From: Triticum aestivum
Taxonomy: Eukaryota; Streptophyta; Magnoliopsida; Poales; Poaceae
NCBI RefSeq assembly: GCF_018294505.1
Contig: NC_057809.1
Span: forward strand, 503,810,506 to 503,874,505
Direction: 5' to 3'
Length of the DNA: 64,000 bases
The translations under genes and the position numbers were made by a program. Positions within the stretch are counted from its first letter, which is position 1; each line of letters opens with the position of its first letter. A model generated the notes under the pieces. The model ran no database searches. It was not told the origin of the DNA and saw nothing but the letters and a program-made list of their open reading frames with translations. Positions 11,534-23,800 of the stretch are shown one piece after another.

Positions 11534-11541
11534 TTTATAAA
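11534..11541 (-). promoter_or_regulatory. TATA box of the F2 antisense gene
   Basis: TTTATAAA, about 105 bases upstream of the ATG at 11428, in the position equivalent to 9993-10000 of F1. Confidence 0.45.
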
Positions 11542-11976
11542 GAGGGTGAATATCAAGCGTCCTCCTCGTGGATGTTTTGGACTTGCCTAAGATCTAGGAG
11601 TCATACCAACAGGCACGGTTGGGTTACCCACATCCGTATTGATGAGAGTCCCGTGATAAGGGGGGCACGATCTCTGCTTTGACAAGACATGTCAAGAAAA
11701 CCGCCTCGCGATATGCACGGTGTTGGTTGAGAAAAATGGTTCCAATAATGACCGGGCCGTGGCATGATGTCATGCTGTCAAAACATGTTAGTAGATTAGA
11801 TTTGTGGAAATATTATTCTCTCTACGGTGGTATATGGAACTTGTTTTGCAGAACCAGACACTATCCTTGTGTTCAAATTCTTCCATGGAGTATTCGAAGG
11901 AGGAACCCGCCTTGCAATGCCGAAGACAATACTGCGTGCCAGACTCATCGTCATTGAAGCCTGGTTCAGGGGCTAC
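11542..11976 (+). other. F2 3' untranslated region
   Basis: Colinear with F1 10001-10428 with scattered substitutions; no gene. Ends in the same TTCAGGGGCTAC before the LTR. Confidence 0.55.
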
Positions 11977-12445
11977 TGAGGGAGTCCTGGATTAGGGGGT
12001 CTTCGGACAGCCGGACTATATCCTTTGGCCGGACTGCTGGACTATGAAGATATAAGATTGAAGACTTCGTCCCGTGTCCGGATGATACTCTACTTGGCGT
12101 GGAAGGAAAGCTAGGCAATACGGATATGTATATCTCCCTTGTAACCAACCTTGTGTAACCCTAGCCCCCTCCGGTGTCTATATAAACCGGAGGGTTTTAG
12201 TCCGTAGGACAACATACAATCATACCATAGGCTAGCTTCTAGGGTTTAGCCTCTTTGATCTCGTGGCAGATAAACTCTTGTAATACTCATATCATCAAGA
12301 ACAATCAAGCAGGACATAGGGTATTACCTCCATCAAGAGGGCCCGAACCTGGGTAAAAATCGTGTCCCCTGTCTCCTGTTTCCATCCGCCTTAGACGCAC
12401 AGTTCGGGACCCCCTACCCGAGATCCGCCGGTTTTGACACCGACA
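11977..12445 (+). repeat. F2 3' LTR (469 bp)
   Basis: Starts TGAGGGAGTCC and ends GACACCGACA. The TATA box stands between perfect 8-base arms CCTCCGGT and ACCGGAGG. CACTA transposase sequence follows directly. Confidence 0.9.
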
Positions 12446-12875
12446 GAGAAGCTGAAGTTCGATCGCAATAGATGATCACAAAAAGGGTTGTACCCCAATT
12501 GCGAAGATGACAACACAAAGCTCGGTACCATGCTAGAATTGTTGCAGTGGAACGCAGAGAATGGTGTGCCTGACAAAGGATTTGAGAAGGTACTGAAAAT
12601 ATTGAAGAAGAAGCTTCCAAAGGATAACGAATTGCCCGACAGTCCATACGTAGCAAAGAAGGCCGTATGCCCTCTAGGATTGGAGGTGCAGAAGATACAT
12701 GCATGCCCTAATGAATGCATCCTCTACCGCGGTGCGTACGAGGATTTGAACGTGTGCTCGGTATGCGGTGCATTGCGGTATAAGATCAGACGAGATGACC
12801 CTGGTGATGTTGATGGCGAGCCCCCCAGGAAGAGGGTTCCTGCCAAGGTGATGTGGTATGCTCCTATAATACCAC
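12446..12875 (+). pseudogene. CACTA TNP2 transposase, N-terminal-side fragment
   Basis: DNA-transposon transposase of the plant CACTA (En/Spm) superfamily, tnp2 family (Pfam PF02992). The reading contains LYPNCEDDNTKLG, LGLEVQKIHACPNECILYR and CSVCGALRY, a Cys-rich segment typical of TNP2, then VMWYAPIIP. An in-frame TGA lies at 12473-12475. The gene is cut on the left by the F2 LTR and on the right at 12875 by the copia element. It resumes at 26443 in the same reading (IIP then LKRLFRNKEHAK), which proves that both pieces are one gene. Confidence 0.85.
12871..12875. repeat. copia target-site duplication, left copy (ACCAC)
   Basis: ACCAC before the 5' LTR pairs with ACCAT at 26443-26447. The single C/T difference fits later deamination. 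Confidence 0.8.
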
Positions 12876-14174
12876 TGTAAGTGCATCTAGTGCCACCCCT
12901 AGTTGCTTTTGGAGTATTGACGACAAACCTGGTTGAGGGACTAATGTGTTTGTGAGAATTGCAGGATAACACAGGTAGTAGTCCCTCATTGATTCGGTTT
13001 TCTTACCGGAGATGACCCCTAAAAATGTATGAAGACATTGAAGACAAAGGTGGTATGTGAAGACATTCACATTGAAGACTATGACAAGAGAAGACATCAC
13101 GTGAAGACTATGGAGCGCGAAGGCTTAGTTGTTTCGTTGTTTCCTTTTCTTCTTTGTTGAGTCATAGGACACCGCACTGTTAAGTGGGGTCCCAGTGAAC
13201 AAAGTCAGAGTGACTGACGTGATGCTTAACCAAAATCCTATGTCTTCGAGCGAAGACAATGAGAGCAAATCTTATCCAGAGCTGGATGAGTCAGCTTTAC
13301 TTGTAGCCCAAGTAAAGTTGCCGCGTGTTTTTGAAATCTGACCGTTGGAACACGTGTCAGTTCCTTAGTGACCCAGGGTCATTTCGGACAAATCAGGTCG
13401 GGTTGCCTAGTGGCTATAAATAGCCCACCCCTACACCATAAATTGGTTGGCTACTCAGAGTTAGTGCACGTCTTTTGTCGTTTGAGAGCAACCCACCTTG
13501 AAGCCTTTGAGAGAGAAATCCTTGCGAGGACAAAGCCCTAAACACCCAGAGCCAAAGAGTGTTAGGCATCACTGAAGTCTTCCTGTCTGTGTGATCTGAA
13601 GACTTGTTACACTTGAGGACTGTGAATCCTCCATCCGGTTAGGCGTCGCATTCTGAGCATCCAAGAGTCATTGTGGATCGCCGGTGAATGAAGTCTGTGA
13701 AGGTTTGGAAGTCTACCTTGAAGACTTACCAGAGTGATTGGGTGAGAACTGGGTGTCCTTAGCTCAAGAGGAATAAGGTGAAGACACGGTCTTCTGAGTT
13801 AAATCTTAGCCTCCCTAACCAGACGTACAGTTGTCAGAACAACTGGAACTAGTCCAACAAATCATTGTCTTCAACGAGCAACTGGTTCTATCCTTCCCAT
13901 CTCTTTATTTACAGTTGGTCCTTGTGAAGTCATTGCCTGTTTGCATTATTTATTTGTCTTCACTGTGTGACTGCTTGTTCTGATTGGCTTCATACTGTCT
14001 TCCATCCTGATCCATACTGCCTAGCTGCTATTAGTCTTTGTGCTTTCACTTAGTCTACCTTCCGCTGCATGTTAATAGGTTCATTTCTATCGATTGTCTT
14101 CGAAACTTCCATGTTTTGAAGACTTTCATAAAAATCGCCTATTCACCCCCTCTAGTCGATAACTAGCACTTTCA
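12876..14174 (+). repeat. copia 5' LTR (1299 bp)
   Basis: TGTAAGTGCATCTAGTGCC to CTAGCACTTTCA. TATA box TATAAATAG at 13415-13423. It lacks a stretch of about 30 bases present in the 3' LTR near 26285-26315. Confidence 0.95.
13415..13423 (+). promoter_or_regulatory. copia LTR TATA box
   Basis: TATAAATAG inside the 5' LTR; the 3' LTR has TATAAATAT at about 25650. Confidence 0.65.
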
Positions 14175-14176
14175 AT

Positions 14177-14194
14177 TGGTATCAGAGCAAGGTA
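14177..14194 (+). promoter_or_regulatory. copia primer binding site
   Basis: TGGTATCAGAGCAAGGTA starts two bases after the 5' LTR. It is the usual plant copia PBS complementary to the 3' end of initiator tRNA-Met. Confidence 0.9.
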
Positions 14195-14240
14195 CTCCCT
14201 TGTTCTGTGTGATTCAGTTTAACCACCTGGAGTTTTAGCT

Positions 14241-15934
14241 ATGTCGACTGTAGGGATAATCAAAGTCTCCGCTGCATGCCCTGTCTTCGATGGCACTGAT
14301 TATCCCAAATGGAAGACTATGATGAGGAAGTGACTCCTTGCAATGGACAGTGAGCTTTGGACGGTCACGGAGATTGGCCTCACCGACTTATGCAAGATGG
14401 CGGATGCCAAAGACATTCAGAAGTTCACTCTGCTGGATGTCAAGGCGAAGGACATTATATGCTCCTCTCTATCCAGAGATGAGTTCAGGCGCATCATGCA
14501 TCTCTGCAATGCAAAGCTTATATGGGATCGGACTTCTGATGTTTATGAAGGTCATCAGACATGTCAGGATCCCTGGTTCCTCGACTTCAAGGATTCACTT
14601 AAAACAATGTCTCCCGAACCCGATCCATCCTCTCCAACCTACTGCTTCATGGCACGTGGTGCCAAGGTAAACTCACGTGATGCTTACTTTCAAACATCAA
14701 GTGAAGATGACTCTGATTGTGATTCCAAACCCAGCTACAAAACACTTGCTAAAATTGCAACTGAACAACAGAAAGCTATGGAACATATTCAAAAACTGTT
14801 AGACAAAAGCGATGACCTGTTGGACGCTGAAATGACTCGATCTCAGTCCTTAATTGAAGACATAAAAAATCTTCATGTTAAGTATGAGGAACTTGAAAGT
14901 CGTCATGAAACGCTCTCAACAACTCATGAAAATCTTTCCTATGATTATCTTCAAAGGAAGCAAGAACTTGAGAAATTGAGAGCGGCTCATGAAGATCTTC
15001 AAAAGGAAAACGAGTCACTTCGCGCTGAACAGATCAGTCCCGCTCAGGAAGGATTTGAACCACCATGTCTTAAATGCCTTGAGCGTGATAATGCTACTTC
15101 TGTTGCTGAATGTTCTACTGCTGCTACTGTTGCAATATCTTCAACTGTTGATGTGGAAACTAACCCCTCTGTTGAGGATGCCACTGCTATTGCTGATGAA
15201 AATGCTAGGTTGAAGACATTGCTTGAAACAGGGATGTACAAAAGTCTCAAAGGGCATCAGACACTATGTGATGTCCTCAAAAGGCAGATTCTGAACCGAA
15301 ACCCTAGGAAAGAGGGTGTTGGGTTCGAAAGGAAAATGAATGTTGATGGCTCTTACTGGAAACCTGAGCAGTACCCGAAAACCACATGGGTTGCTGCAAT
15401 GGAACTTCAGTAGATCCATCCACCCTATCTGGCTTCACTTGTGCTAATCCCATCGTCATTGATGAATCCTTTGATGCAAACTATAAACTGTTTTAGAATC
15501 AGAATGGTGAAGTGTTTGCCAGGTATATTGGTACTAACTGCAGGAATGGGCCACCTATGAAGAAAGTCTGGGTGCCGAAAAGGTGTCTGGAGAATCTTCC
15601 TGTGAATGTCGTCATGACACCACAAGGGAAGAAGACAAACCCCAGACCACAGGCTTCATATGGTCCAAAGGCTTCATACAGACAGAGGACTCACCTGAGT
15701 CGCACTAACACAAATGTTTTGCAGGGAAACCATACTCAGGCCTATGAATATGAGCGTGTTTCATCAAACCGCCATGTTCATAAGACCCAGAACTACTCTG
15801 CTTATTCTTATGAGTACTATTCTCCACCTGCAAGACTATTTGCTAGGGCTCCAAAGCCAAAGTTCTCAGATGCTGCACTTAGACTCATTGCTTCGAAGCC
15901 ACCCTTGAAGATGTGGGTGGCTAAGAAAGCTTAA
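14241..15934 (+). pseudogene. gag: copia gag polyprotein, broken
   Basis: Gag of the SIRE-type element. The ATG at 14241 begins MSTVGIIKVSAACPVFDG, followed by the copia gag signature DYPKWKTMM. The first break is an in-frame TGA at 14331-14333. The frame then runs to 15413 through an acidic and long coiled-coil part (about 14740-15030, many Glu/Lys/Leu heptads). A one-base shift near 15411 and a TAG at 15494-15496 follow. The last part (15512-15934) is rich in Tyr, Ser and Pro and ends PLKMWVAKKA. No CCHC knuckle was found. The start was chosen because it is the first ATG after the PBS in the gag frame. Confidence 0.8.
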
Positions 15935-16188
15935 CTCTCTTTTGCAGGGAAAGGTCTCCAGCCGAAAATCAAATGTGTCTGAAGCTATTGCTGGGGACCT
16001 AAAACATCTTGTAGGGCGCAAGATCAAATGCCCAAATGGTCTTATTATGTATTTTGTTCCTGAGTCACTTGCTACTTGTCCTATCAGTCCTAACCTCGAC
16101 CTAAGATTTAATAATCCTCTTGCTCGTCAAATGTTTATGCTTCACAATGCTCTTCGTGAAGCCTATCCCCCTAACTGCACTGTAGGGT
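15935..16188 (+). other. copia gag-pol spacer
   Basis: A short frame (15942-16220: product MQGKVSSRKSNVSEA...) lies between the gag stop and the pol frame. How pol was joined to gag in the ancestor cannot be told from this decayed copy. Confidence 0.4.
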
Positions 16189-19100
16189 ATGACACCAGCT
16201 GCTTCAGAATGGATTATTGATAGTGGATGTACTAATCACATGACTGGCAAACGAAGTCTTCTCATGGACTCAACCCTACGTCCATCTGACAAAAGTCACA
16301 TCACATTTGCTGATACTGGCAAAAGCAAGGTATTGGGTCTAGGTAGATTTGCAATCTCAAAGGATCAACACATGGATAAAGTGATGCTTGTTGAATCCCT
16401 TGGTTTCAACTTAATGTCTGTCTCAATGCTTTGCGATTTGAACATGATTGTGATATTTGGAAAATATCGTTGCCTTGTTCTAATGGAATCTGACAAGTCT
16501 CTAGTCTCTGAAGGGTATCAGAAAGATGATTTGTACATGGTAGATTTCTCAGTAGGACCACAGCTTGCCGTATGTCTTCTTGCAAAAGCTTCAGAATGCT
16601 GGATCTGGCATCGGAGGCTAGGGCATGCTGGCATGAGGAACTGGCATACTCTTGCAAAGAAGAAGCACGTCATAGGCATCGAGGGCGTCAAGTTCAAGAA
16701 GGATCACTTATGCGGTGCCTGCGAAGCTGGAAAGATGACGAGGGCCAAGCATCCCTCGAAGACAATCATGACAACGACTCAACCCTTCGAACTGCTACAC
16801 ATGGACCTCTTCAGCCCTACTCACTACTCTACCCTTACTACTACTGCTTGTCTCTATGGCTTCGTCATTGTTGATGATTATTCAAGATATACATGGGTGC
16901 ATATAATCCTCTACAAGACTGAAGTGCAGGATGTCTTCAGACGCTTCACCAATCAAGCCATGAACAACTATGGCGTCAAGATCAAGCACATCAGAAGTGA
17001 CAATGTCACTGAATTGAAGAACACCGGCCTCGACACTTATCTTGATACAATGGGCATCACTCATGAGTTCTCAGCTCGTACACGCCGCAGCAGAATGGCA
17101 TCGTGGAACGCAAGAACAGAACACTCATTGAGATGGCTCGGACGATGCTCGATGAATACAAGACACCAAGAAAGTTCTGGCCTGAAGCTATTGATACTGC
17201 ATGCCATGTCATCAACCGTGTTTATCTTCACAAGCTTCTGAAGAAAACATCCTATGAACTCCTCACTGGTAAGAAGCCAAATGTCAGTTACTTCAGAGTA
17301 TTTGGTGCTAGGTGCTGGATCAAGGATCCACATCACACTTCAAAATTTGCACCGAAAGCACATGAAGGTTTTATGCTTGGTTACGGAAAGGATTCGCACT
17401 CCTACAGAGTCTTCAACCTCTTTCACTATAAAGTGGTTGAAACTGTGGATGTGCGGTTCGATGAGACTAACGGCTCGCAAAGAGAGCACCTGCCAAATGT
17501 GCTAGATGAAATTCCACCCAGTGAATCCATCAAGCTTATGGGAACTGGAGAAATCATACCGTCTGAAGTACAACCTGAAGAGGAACTTATCATCTCTGCA
17601 CCTAATCAACCTGAAGACAATGCTCAGCCTGAAGACAATTCTTCAAACGATGACAATGATTAGCAAGAGCAAAATCTTCGTCCAGTTCATCCTCGTGTTG
17701 CAAATGAAGTACAGATTGAGAAGATAATTGATAGCATCAATGCACCTGGTCCACTCACTCGTTCAAGGGCAACACAACTAGCAAATTTCTGTGGGCACTT
17801 TGCATTCGTCTCAATATCTGAACCCAAGAAAGTTGATGAAGCCTTCATGGAACCTGAATGGATTCAAGCTATGCAAGAAGAGCTTCAACAGTTCGAGCTG
17901 AATAATGTATGGGAACTGGTTAAGCGTCCTGATCCTCGTAAACACAATATCATAGGCACTAAATGGATATATCGCAACAAGCAAGATGAGCATGGTCAAG
18001 TTATCAGAAACAAGGCTCGTCTCGTTGCTCAAGGTTACACTCAAGTTGAAGGAATTGACTTCGATGAAACATTTGCTCTTGTGGCTAGGCTTGAAGCTAT
18101 ACGCATACTGCTAGCCTATGCAAATCATCATAACATCCTTCTATATCAAATGGATGTGAAGAGTGCCTTTCTCAATGGCAAGATTGAAGAAGAAGTGTAT
18201 GTTGCACAACCTCCTGGTTTTGAAGATCCAAAACATCCTGACATGGTTTACAAGCTCAACAAGGCACTGTATGGCCTCAAACAAGCCCCTCGTGCTTGGT
18301 ATGACACACTCAAAGACTTCCTGAAGAGCAAAGGCTTCAAACCTGGTTCCCTGGATCCCACACTCTTCACGAAGACATATGATGGTGAACTGTTTGTGTG
18401 CCAAATATATGTGGATGACATTATCTTCGGCTGCACTAATCAGAAATACAGTGATGAGTTTGGATACATGATGCAAGAGCAATTTCAGATGTCAATGATG
18501 GGTGAGCTGAAGTTCTTCCTTGGTCTTCAAATACGGCAGCAACGCAATGGCATCTTCATATCTGAAGAGAAATACCTCAAAGATTGTCTGAAGAAGTTTG
18601 GAATGCAAGACTGGAAAGGTTATACGACGCCAATGCCTACCAAGAGTCATCTGGATCCTGACGCCAATGGTAAAGAGTTCGATCAAAAGGTATACCGCTC
18701 CATTATTGTTTCTTTGCTTTATTTATGTGCATCTAGGCCAGATATCATGCTTAGTGTTTGCATGTGTGCCCGATTCCATGCGGCAACAAATGAATCACAT
18801 CACTTAGCTGTGAAGCGAATTCTTCGATATTTGGCTTACACCCCAACTCTAGGATTATGGTATCCAAAGGGCTCAGAGTTTGATCTAGTTGGATTCTCGG
18901 ATGCTGATTATGCTAGTGACAAGGTGGATCGCAAGTCTACATCAGACACATGTCACTTTCTGGGACGATCACTTGTGTATTGGTCTTCAAAGAAGCAGAA
19001 TTGTGTATCTCTCTCCACTGCTGAATCTGAATACATTGCTGCTGGATCTTGCTGCGCTCAGCTTCTCTGGATGAAGCAAACACTTAAAGACTATGTCATT

Positions 19101-19361
19101 CATCTGAAGCAAGTGCCACTCTACTGCGACAATGAAAGCGCCACCAAGATTGCCAACAACCCAGTTCAACACTCGAAGACAAAGCACATTCAGATCCGTC
19201 ATCACTTTCTTAGAGATCATGTCATGAAGGAAGATATTGATATCATTCACGTCAACACTGAAGAGCAACTGGCAGATATCTTCTCAAAGCCCTTGGATGA
19301 GAAAAGGTTTTGCAAGTTGCGGTGTGAGGTAAATATCTTGGAATCCTCAAATGTCCTGTGA
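16189..19361 (+). pseudogene. pol: copia pol: protease, integrase, reverse transcriptase, RNase H
   Basis: Copia-order polyprotein. The protease has WIIDSGCTNHMTG (active Asp at about 16219). The integrase zinc-binding part has HRRLGHAGM and CGACEAGKM (16600-16750). The integrase core has LLHMDLF, VDDYSRY and, after the break, QQNGIVERKNRT (catalytic Glu). Reverse transcriptase (from about 17850) has [20 protein letters not shown] and YVDDIIF (YVDD at 18408-18419). RNase H has FSDADYASD and STAESEY. The end is LESSNVL. Defects: loss of one C near 17077 shifts the frame in the integrase core, and TAG at 17661-17663 stops it before reverse transcriptase. The block 17847-19361 is open for 504 codons. 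Confidence 0.93.
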
Positions 19362-20807
19362 TCATGCACACATCCTAACACTTATGCATGTTGATGACTT
19401 AGATGTGCAACACACGAAGTAACATATATCTTCAACTAATGAAGACTTACACTCTAAGAGTGAATACATTAACGCGGAATTTGACTTCAGAGCGCCACGA
19501 TAATTGTGCACCGTGTCTGGGTCTAATACTTCCTATACGGTGGGTAACGCCACCACCAAACTTTTGTTTGGAGTATTTTCTGTTGGCGTTATATTTGCAA
19601 AGTCTTCGCATTTGGTTTGTCTTCAATATTAACATGGCTTCATGTTTATCTTCACTATATTGATTTGGTCTCATTCGGATATATTCATGTATTTGCGTTC
19701 TGTCCTCTACAACATTCACTTATAGCTATGTCTTCTCGTTGGATCTTTTGAACTAAGTGAATGTGATCAGACCCTAACCTTTTTATGCTCCCGTCTCAAA
19801 TCCATCTATCCAAATCATATGCATTCTATTGAAACTGTCGAATGTCTACGCTGCGTCTTTGTCAGCAGAAGATACAGAGACAAACATTAAATCTGTTTTA
19901 AATGCTCAATCCTTTTTGCCTGAAACCCGGAGAAGCGGGAACGATCACCCGACAATCCAGGCATACGTGGGAACGTGGAACAACCTCCAATGAGTTGCAT
20001 GATTGCCACATGTCCTTCAGATGTGAACCACCAGGGGCACCTACGTAATAACGCTGCACCGTCCCTGTCCTTATAAATACACGCCACACCCCAGTCATTA
20101 TCTATTCTTCCACTTCTCTTTCTCGCACAAACCCTAGCGCCACCGCTAGCCCTCGACGATGCCGGCGACGAAGCGCTTAGCTGCCGCGACCTCATCGACA
20201 CCATCATCACGCCGGCCGCGGACACCGTCTTCTCCGCCGTTGCCGTAGGTGTCCACCGTCGCCAAGTTATGGCACGGAAGATCGAACTGCTCGGACTCAT
20301 CTCCTACTCCGTCTAGCAGTTCCTCGAGTGGTAAATAAAAACTCTTTTTACAGTCCTTTTTGATCTGATAGAGTCATCCTTTTCAACCACAAGTGGTTTC
20401 TGTTCCTACAAAGTTGGATCTATCATGTTCTGCATCTCATAACATGCCTAGTATGTTCACTTATGCTTCACAAAGTAGTTAGATTCCTCACTTGTACTTA
20501 TTTGTGGATTCGTACAAATCTGGAACCAACTCTCTACATATGAGTGAATGTATTCGCACTATGAGGTCAATGTCTTCTAAACTAATTTATCTTCAAAATC
20601 TTCTAAGAATGCATATGACCTCTTCCCCTTCCCTCACATCTCTAATGTTGTCACAGGTACATGTCCGTGGGAGAATCCCTTGGTTCTCATAGTCTGCATT
20701 CATTTGCAGAGTTCCTACAGCATCACATAAATTCTCCCGAAGCCAGTTCCTGTCTGACCAACAGATGGAAGACTTTGACAATGTCGAAGTCTTCCAGTCT
20801 AAACTTC
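19362..20807 (+). other. copia region between pol and the second ORF
   Basis: No conserved gene. Repeated GAAGAC/GTCTTC-rich AT DNA leads to a TATA box at 20071. There follows a GC-rich leader with a possible first exon: ATG at 20159, short S/P/R-rich frame of 29 codons, with an overlapping frame also open. A possible intron runs from about 20330 (GTAAAT) to 20656 (TTGTCACAG). Confidence 0.45.
20071..20079 (+). promoter_or_regulatory. possible internal promoter for the second copia ORF
   Basis: TTATAAATA is followed by a C/T-rich, leader-like stretch and an ATG 85 bases on. It stands about 0.7 kb after the pol stop and upstream of the env-like ORF. No transcript evidence. Confidence 0.35.
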
Positions 20808-23800
20808 ATGGCAACAAAGAAATCAGCAAGGAAGGGTGGCAGACAGCGCCGTGGGGGTACATCAATGGATCTGCCCGAAGATCTCTATGAACTATACAAA
20901 ACTGACCCCGAAGAAAGCTATGGTCAACGCAAGACACGAATCCAATGGATTCGAAGATATTGGGCCGAGCAATGGTTCAAGTACAGATTCGTCACCAAGG
21001 AGTATGCTAAGAATAATGCTATCAAGCGTCCTTGGGGAGATATTCTCTATAAAAATCTTCAACCCAAGACCAGAACTGAAGCCATTGCTCAAGGATTCTA
21101 CCCTTGCATGGTCTGAGGGCCACAACCTACTGATGTCGACCCATCGTCATTGCTATGGTGTCGAGATGACAATCTGTTCAAGCGCAACTTTTAGTTTGCC
21201 AAGAACCCGGCCAGGGAAAACAAGAAGTCTTGTGGATTAGACTTCAACCTAGGCCCCTCTGCACCACGTGCCGATGGCACACGCGAAGCTGAACCCAATC
21301 TTGTTGGGCCCTTCTACAACTTAGAAGGTCTCATCACTCACATTCAGGTTCAAGGGGCAGCCTTGGATCACTCTGCAGACGACACTGACTCTGACGAAGC
21401 GCCTGCACCACCAAAGCCAAAGAAGCAGAAGAAACCTAAGGCTTCGAAGCTTTCCACTCCACCAAAAGTGTCGCGCGCGAAGCCTCTGGCCACTGCTCCT
21501 CCTGCACCAAGTGTGTAGTCTGAAGATCTCTCTCGCATCTCCAAGACTGAGAAGAAAAAGAAGAAGCCCGTGCACTCCTCTAGCCCTATTCTGACTCCTG
21601 TTGCTGTTTTGAGAAACGAGAATGACGCCATTAATCTGTCTAGCAACAACGATCTTGGCGATGATGCTCTTGAGCAATTGATAAAGAGCAAGTAAGAGGC
21701 AGAAATCTTTAATGATCTTCCCCTCTTTGATGTGGAGATCCTGTACAAGTTTATTGATGGGTGGTTAGACAGCCCAGACCTCTGTTTTGATGATCTTCAG
21801 CTCCCAATTGGCCTCAATATCTCTTTCCATGGAGCCATTGCTCCTGAGCTGGCTCTTGCACAGAAGATTGTTGAGCTGAAGCACAAGATTGATTATGAAA
21901 AGGCTCAGTTCAAGAAGCACATGGCCAAGCTCAATGTTGAAGACATTCAAAACTTCAAGGTCATGCTGCATGAGATCAAGGAGGCGTTTCACAAGAAACG
22001 TCAAGAAGCAAGAGGTTCTCGTGAGCGCATGAAGAATCTCGCTGCCAAATGTGTTCAAGGCTACAATGAAGCTGAAAAGCGCAAGGCTTTGGGGCGACCA
22101 GGCATCGACCCCAGAATGGCTGCCAAGAAGAAGAAGAAGCCTGCCGTGGCCCAATCGGAAGCATCAAGGCAGGAAGAACCTCACATTGTCTTCCCGGCCA
22201 GTATGATAGGCTCGAAGCCTAAGGTTCCCACAGTGGCTTCGGAGCTCAATAAAACTAGGGCAGCTGAAGCCGAAGCTCGAAAGTGCAAGACTAAGGCCAC
22301 CACTGATGATGCTCCACCGACTAAGAAGAGGAAGACAAAGAAGAGAGACCGGGTTACTCCCACAGAGCCCCTTGTTGTCGAGCTAATCTTAGTGGCTCGT
22401 CCAACCAACTCCATCTCCACAGGCATCGCCAGCGTTTCGCAGGCTTCGCAAAGGACCAAGGCCACATGTCACTTTGTCAAGTGTTCCAGAAGGAGAAGAG
22501 CGCCAATCCGTTTCACACGAAGTCTTTCCTGAAGCCTCTCCTACTGCGGACATCCCTGAATCTGAAGCCAAAGTGGCTGAAGATATTCCAGCTGCATCAA
22601 CCAATGACCAAGAAGAAGAACCAAGAGAAGAAGAACGTGTTGCTACACCCCCGTCTAACCCTGAAGTTGTTCTCGAGGAGAACGTGTCCGACCCTCCAGC
22701 TCCTGAAGTGGAGGTTACCAATACTGAGGCGGCCACCAACACCAACACTGACGCCAATGTCGTTGTCATGGCCGAAGCTAATGTGGCGCCTGAAGCCAAT
22801 GTGGTGCCAGACGTGAATGCACCTAAAGCTAATGTTGCACCCGAAGCAAATCCGTAGCTCGAAGACAATGCCTCTGCTCCTGTACCACCTCCCAGGCCAC
22901 ACACCATTGAGCAAGCATTCTATCAAGGGCAACTTACCACCGTCCGCTGGCCCATTCTGGTTCCTCCACCTCCTGTTGGTCCGCAATTTGAATATCATGT
23001 GGAGCACAGGCCTCAGGTCCAGAAGCCAAAGCCAAGGTTGCCACGGTTTCCAGGTACTGCAACCTCACCAGGATCATTTAATCTGAATGGATTCAAGGCA
23101 CACAACACATTCTTTGACAGTGACAAGAACCCCTACACAAGGCCAAGAATCTCCTCAGATCGATTCTGGAGTTATCAGCAGCACAGCTACTGTTCTTGCA
23201 TCTTATACAATCAGGGGCGCATTTTCCCTCATATGCGTCTAGACTGCGAAGCCATTGCTGGATTGCCTTGCCTTGAAGAAGCCCTTGACTGCTTCCGTGA
23301 TGCGGGTCTGCTCAAATTTGTGACTGACGAGGAACATTGGAATGAAGAACTTCTGCTTCAATTCTATGCTACCCTCCACATTCGTGGATACAACAGGGAT
23401 CTGAAGACTTGGATCCTTGAGTGGATGACGGGCGATGTACATCATTAAGCTAAAGCCCAAAACATCATTGAGCTCACAGCCCTGCCCACTCCTGGCGAAT
23501 ATTATGAACTAGGTTGTCAGCTACAGCAGAATGCTTTGGAGAGCATTTTTCAAAAGCCAGAGCCTAACATGAGCCAAATGCTGAGCATGATGAAGCCTCT
23601 GCCATGCTACGCTGAATACCCAACGGAATTGTTTGTTGATGACCTAGAGTATCTGCCCCGCACCATCTATCACATCATCAGGCGAACTCTATGGCCTGTC
23701 AAAGGACATTCATCTACAACGAAGCTTGAAGGAGCAATGAAGACTTTGGTTTTCTATATCTTCAATGGCATCAGCTTCAATGCTCAAGACTTTTTCATCA

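Larger units (their letters stand above)
10902..12445 (+). mobile_element. Fatima-like element F2, right-hand remnant
   Basis: This is the part of the outer copy lying to the right of the F1 insertion: the start of its antisense gene, the 3' untranslated region and the 3' LTR. Colinearity with F1 9356-10901 is direct. It is inserted in the CACTA transposase gene, and GAGAA at 12446-12450 would be its right target-site copy. The left half lies outside the window. Confidence 0.8.

Noticed and set aside
10429..12445. Tandem duplication sharing one LTR
   Set aside because: The sequence after the first LTR is mid-antisense gene, not the primer-binding region, so nesting fits better than an LTR-sharing tandem.
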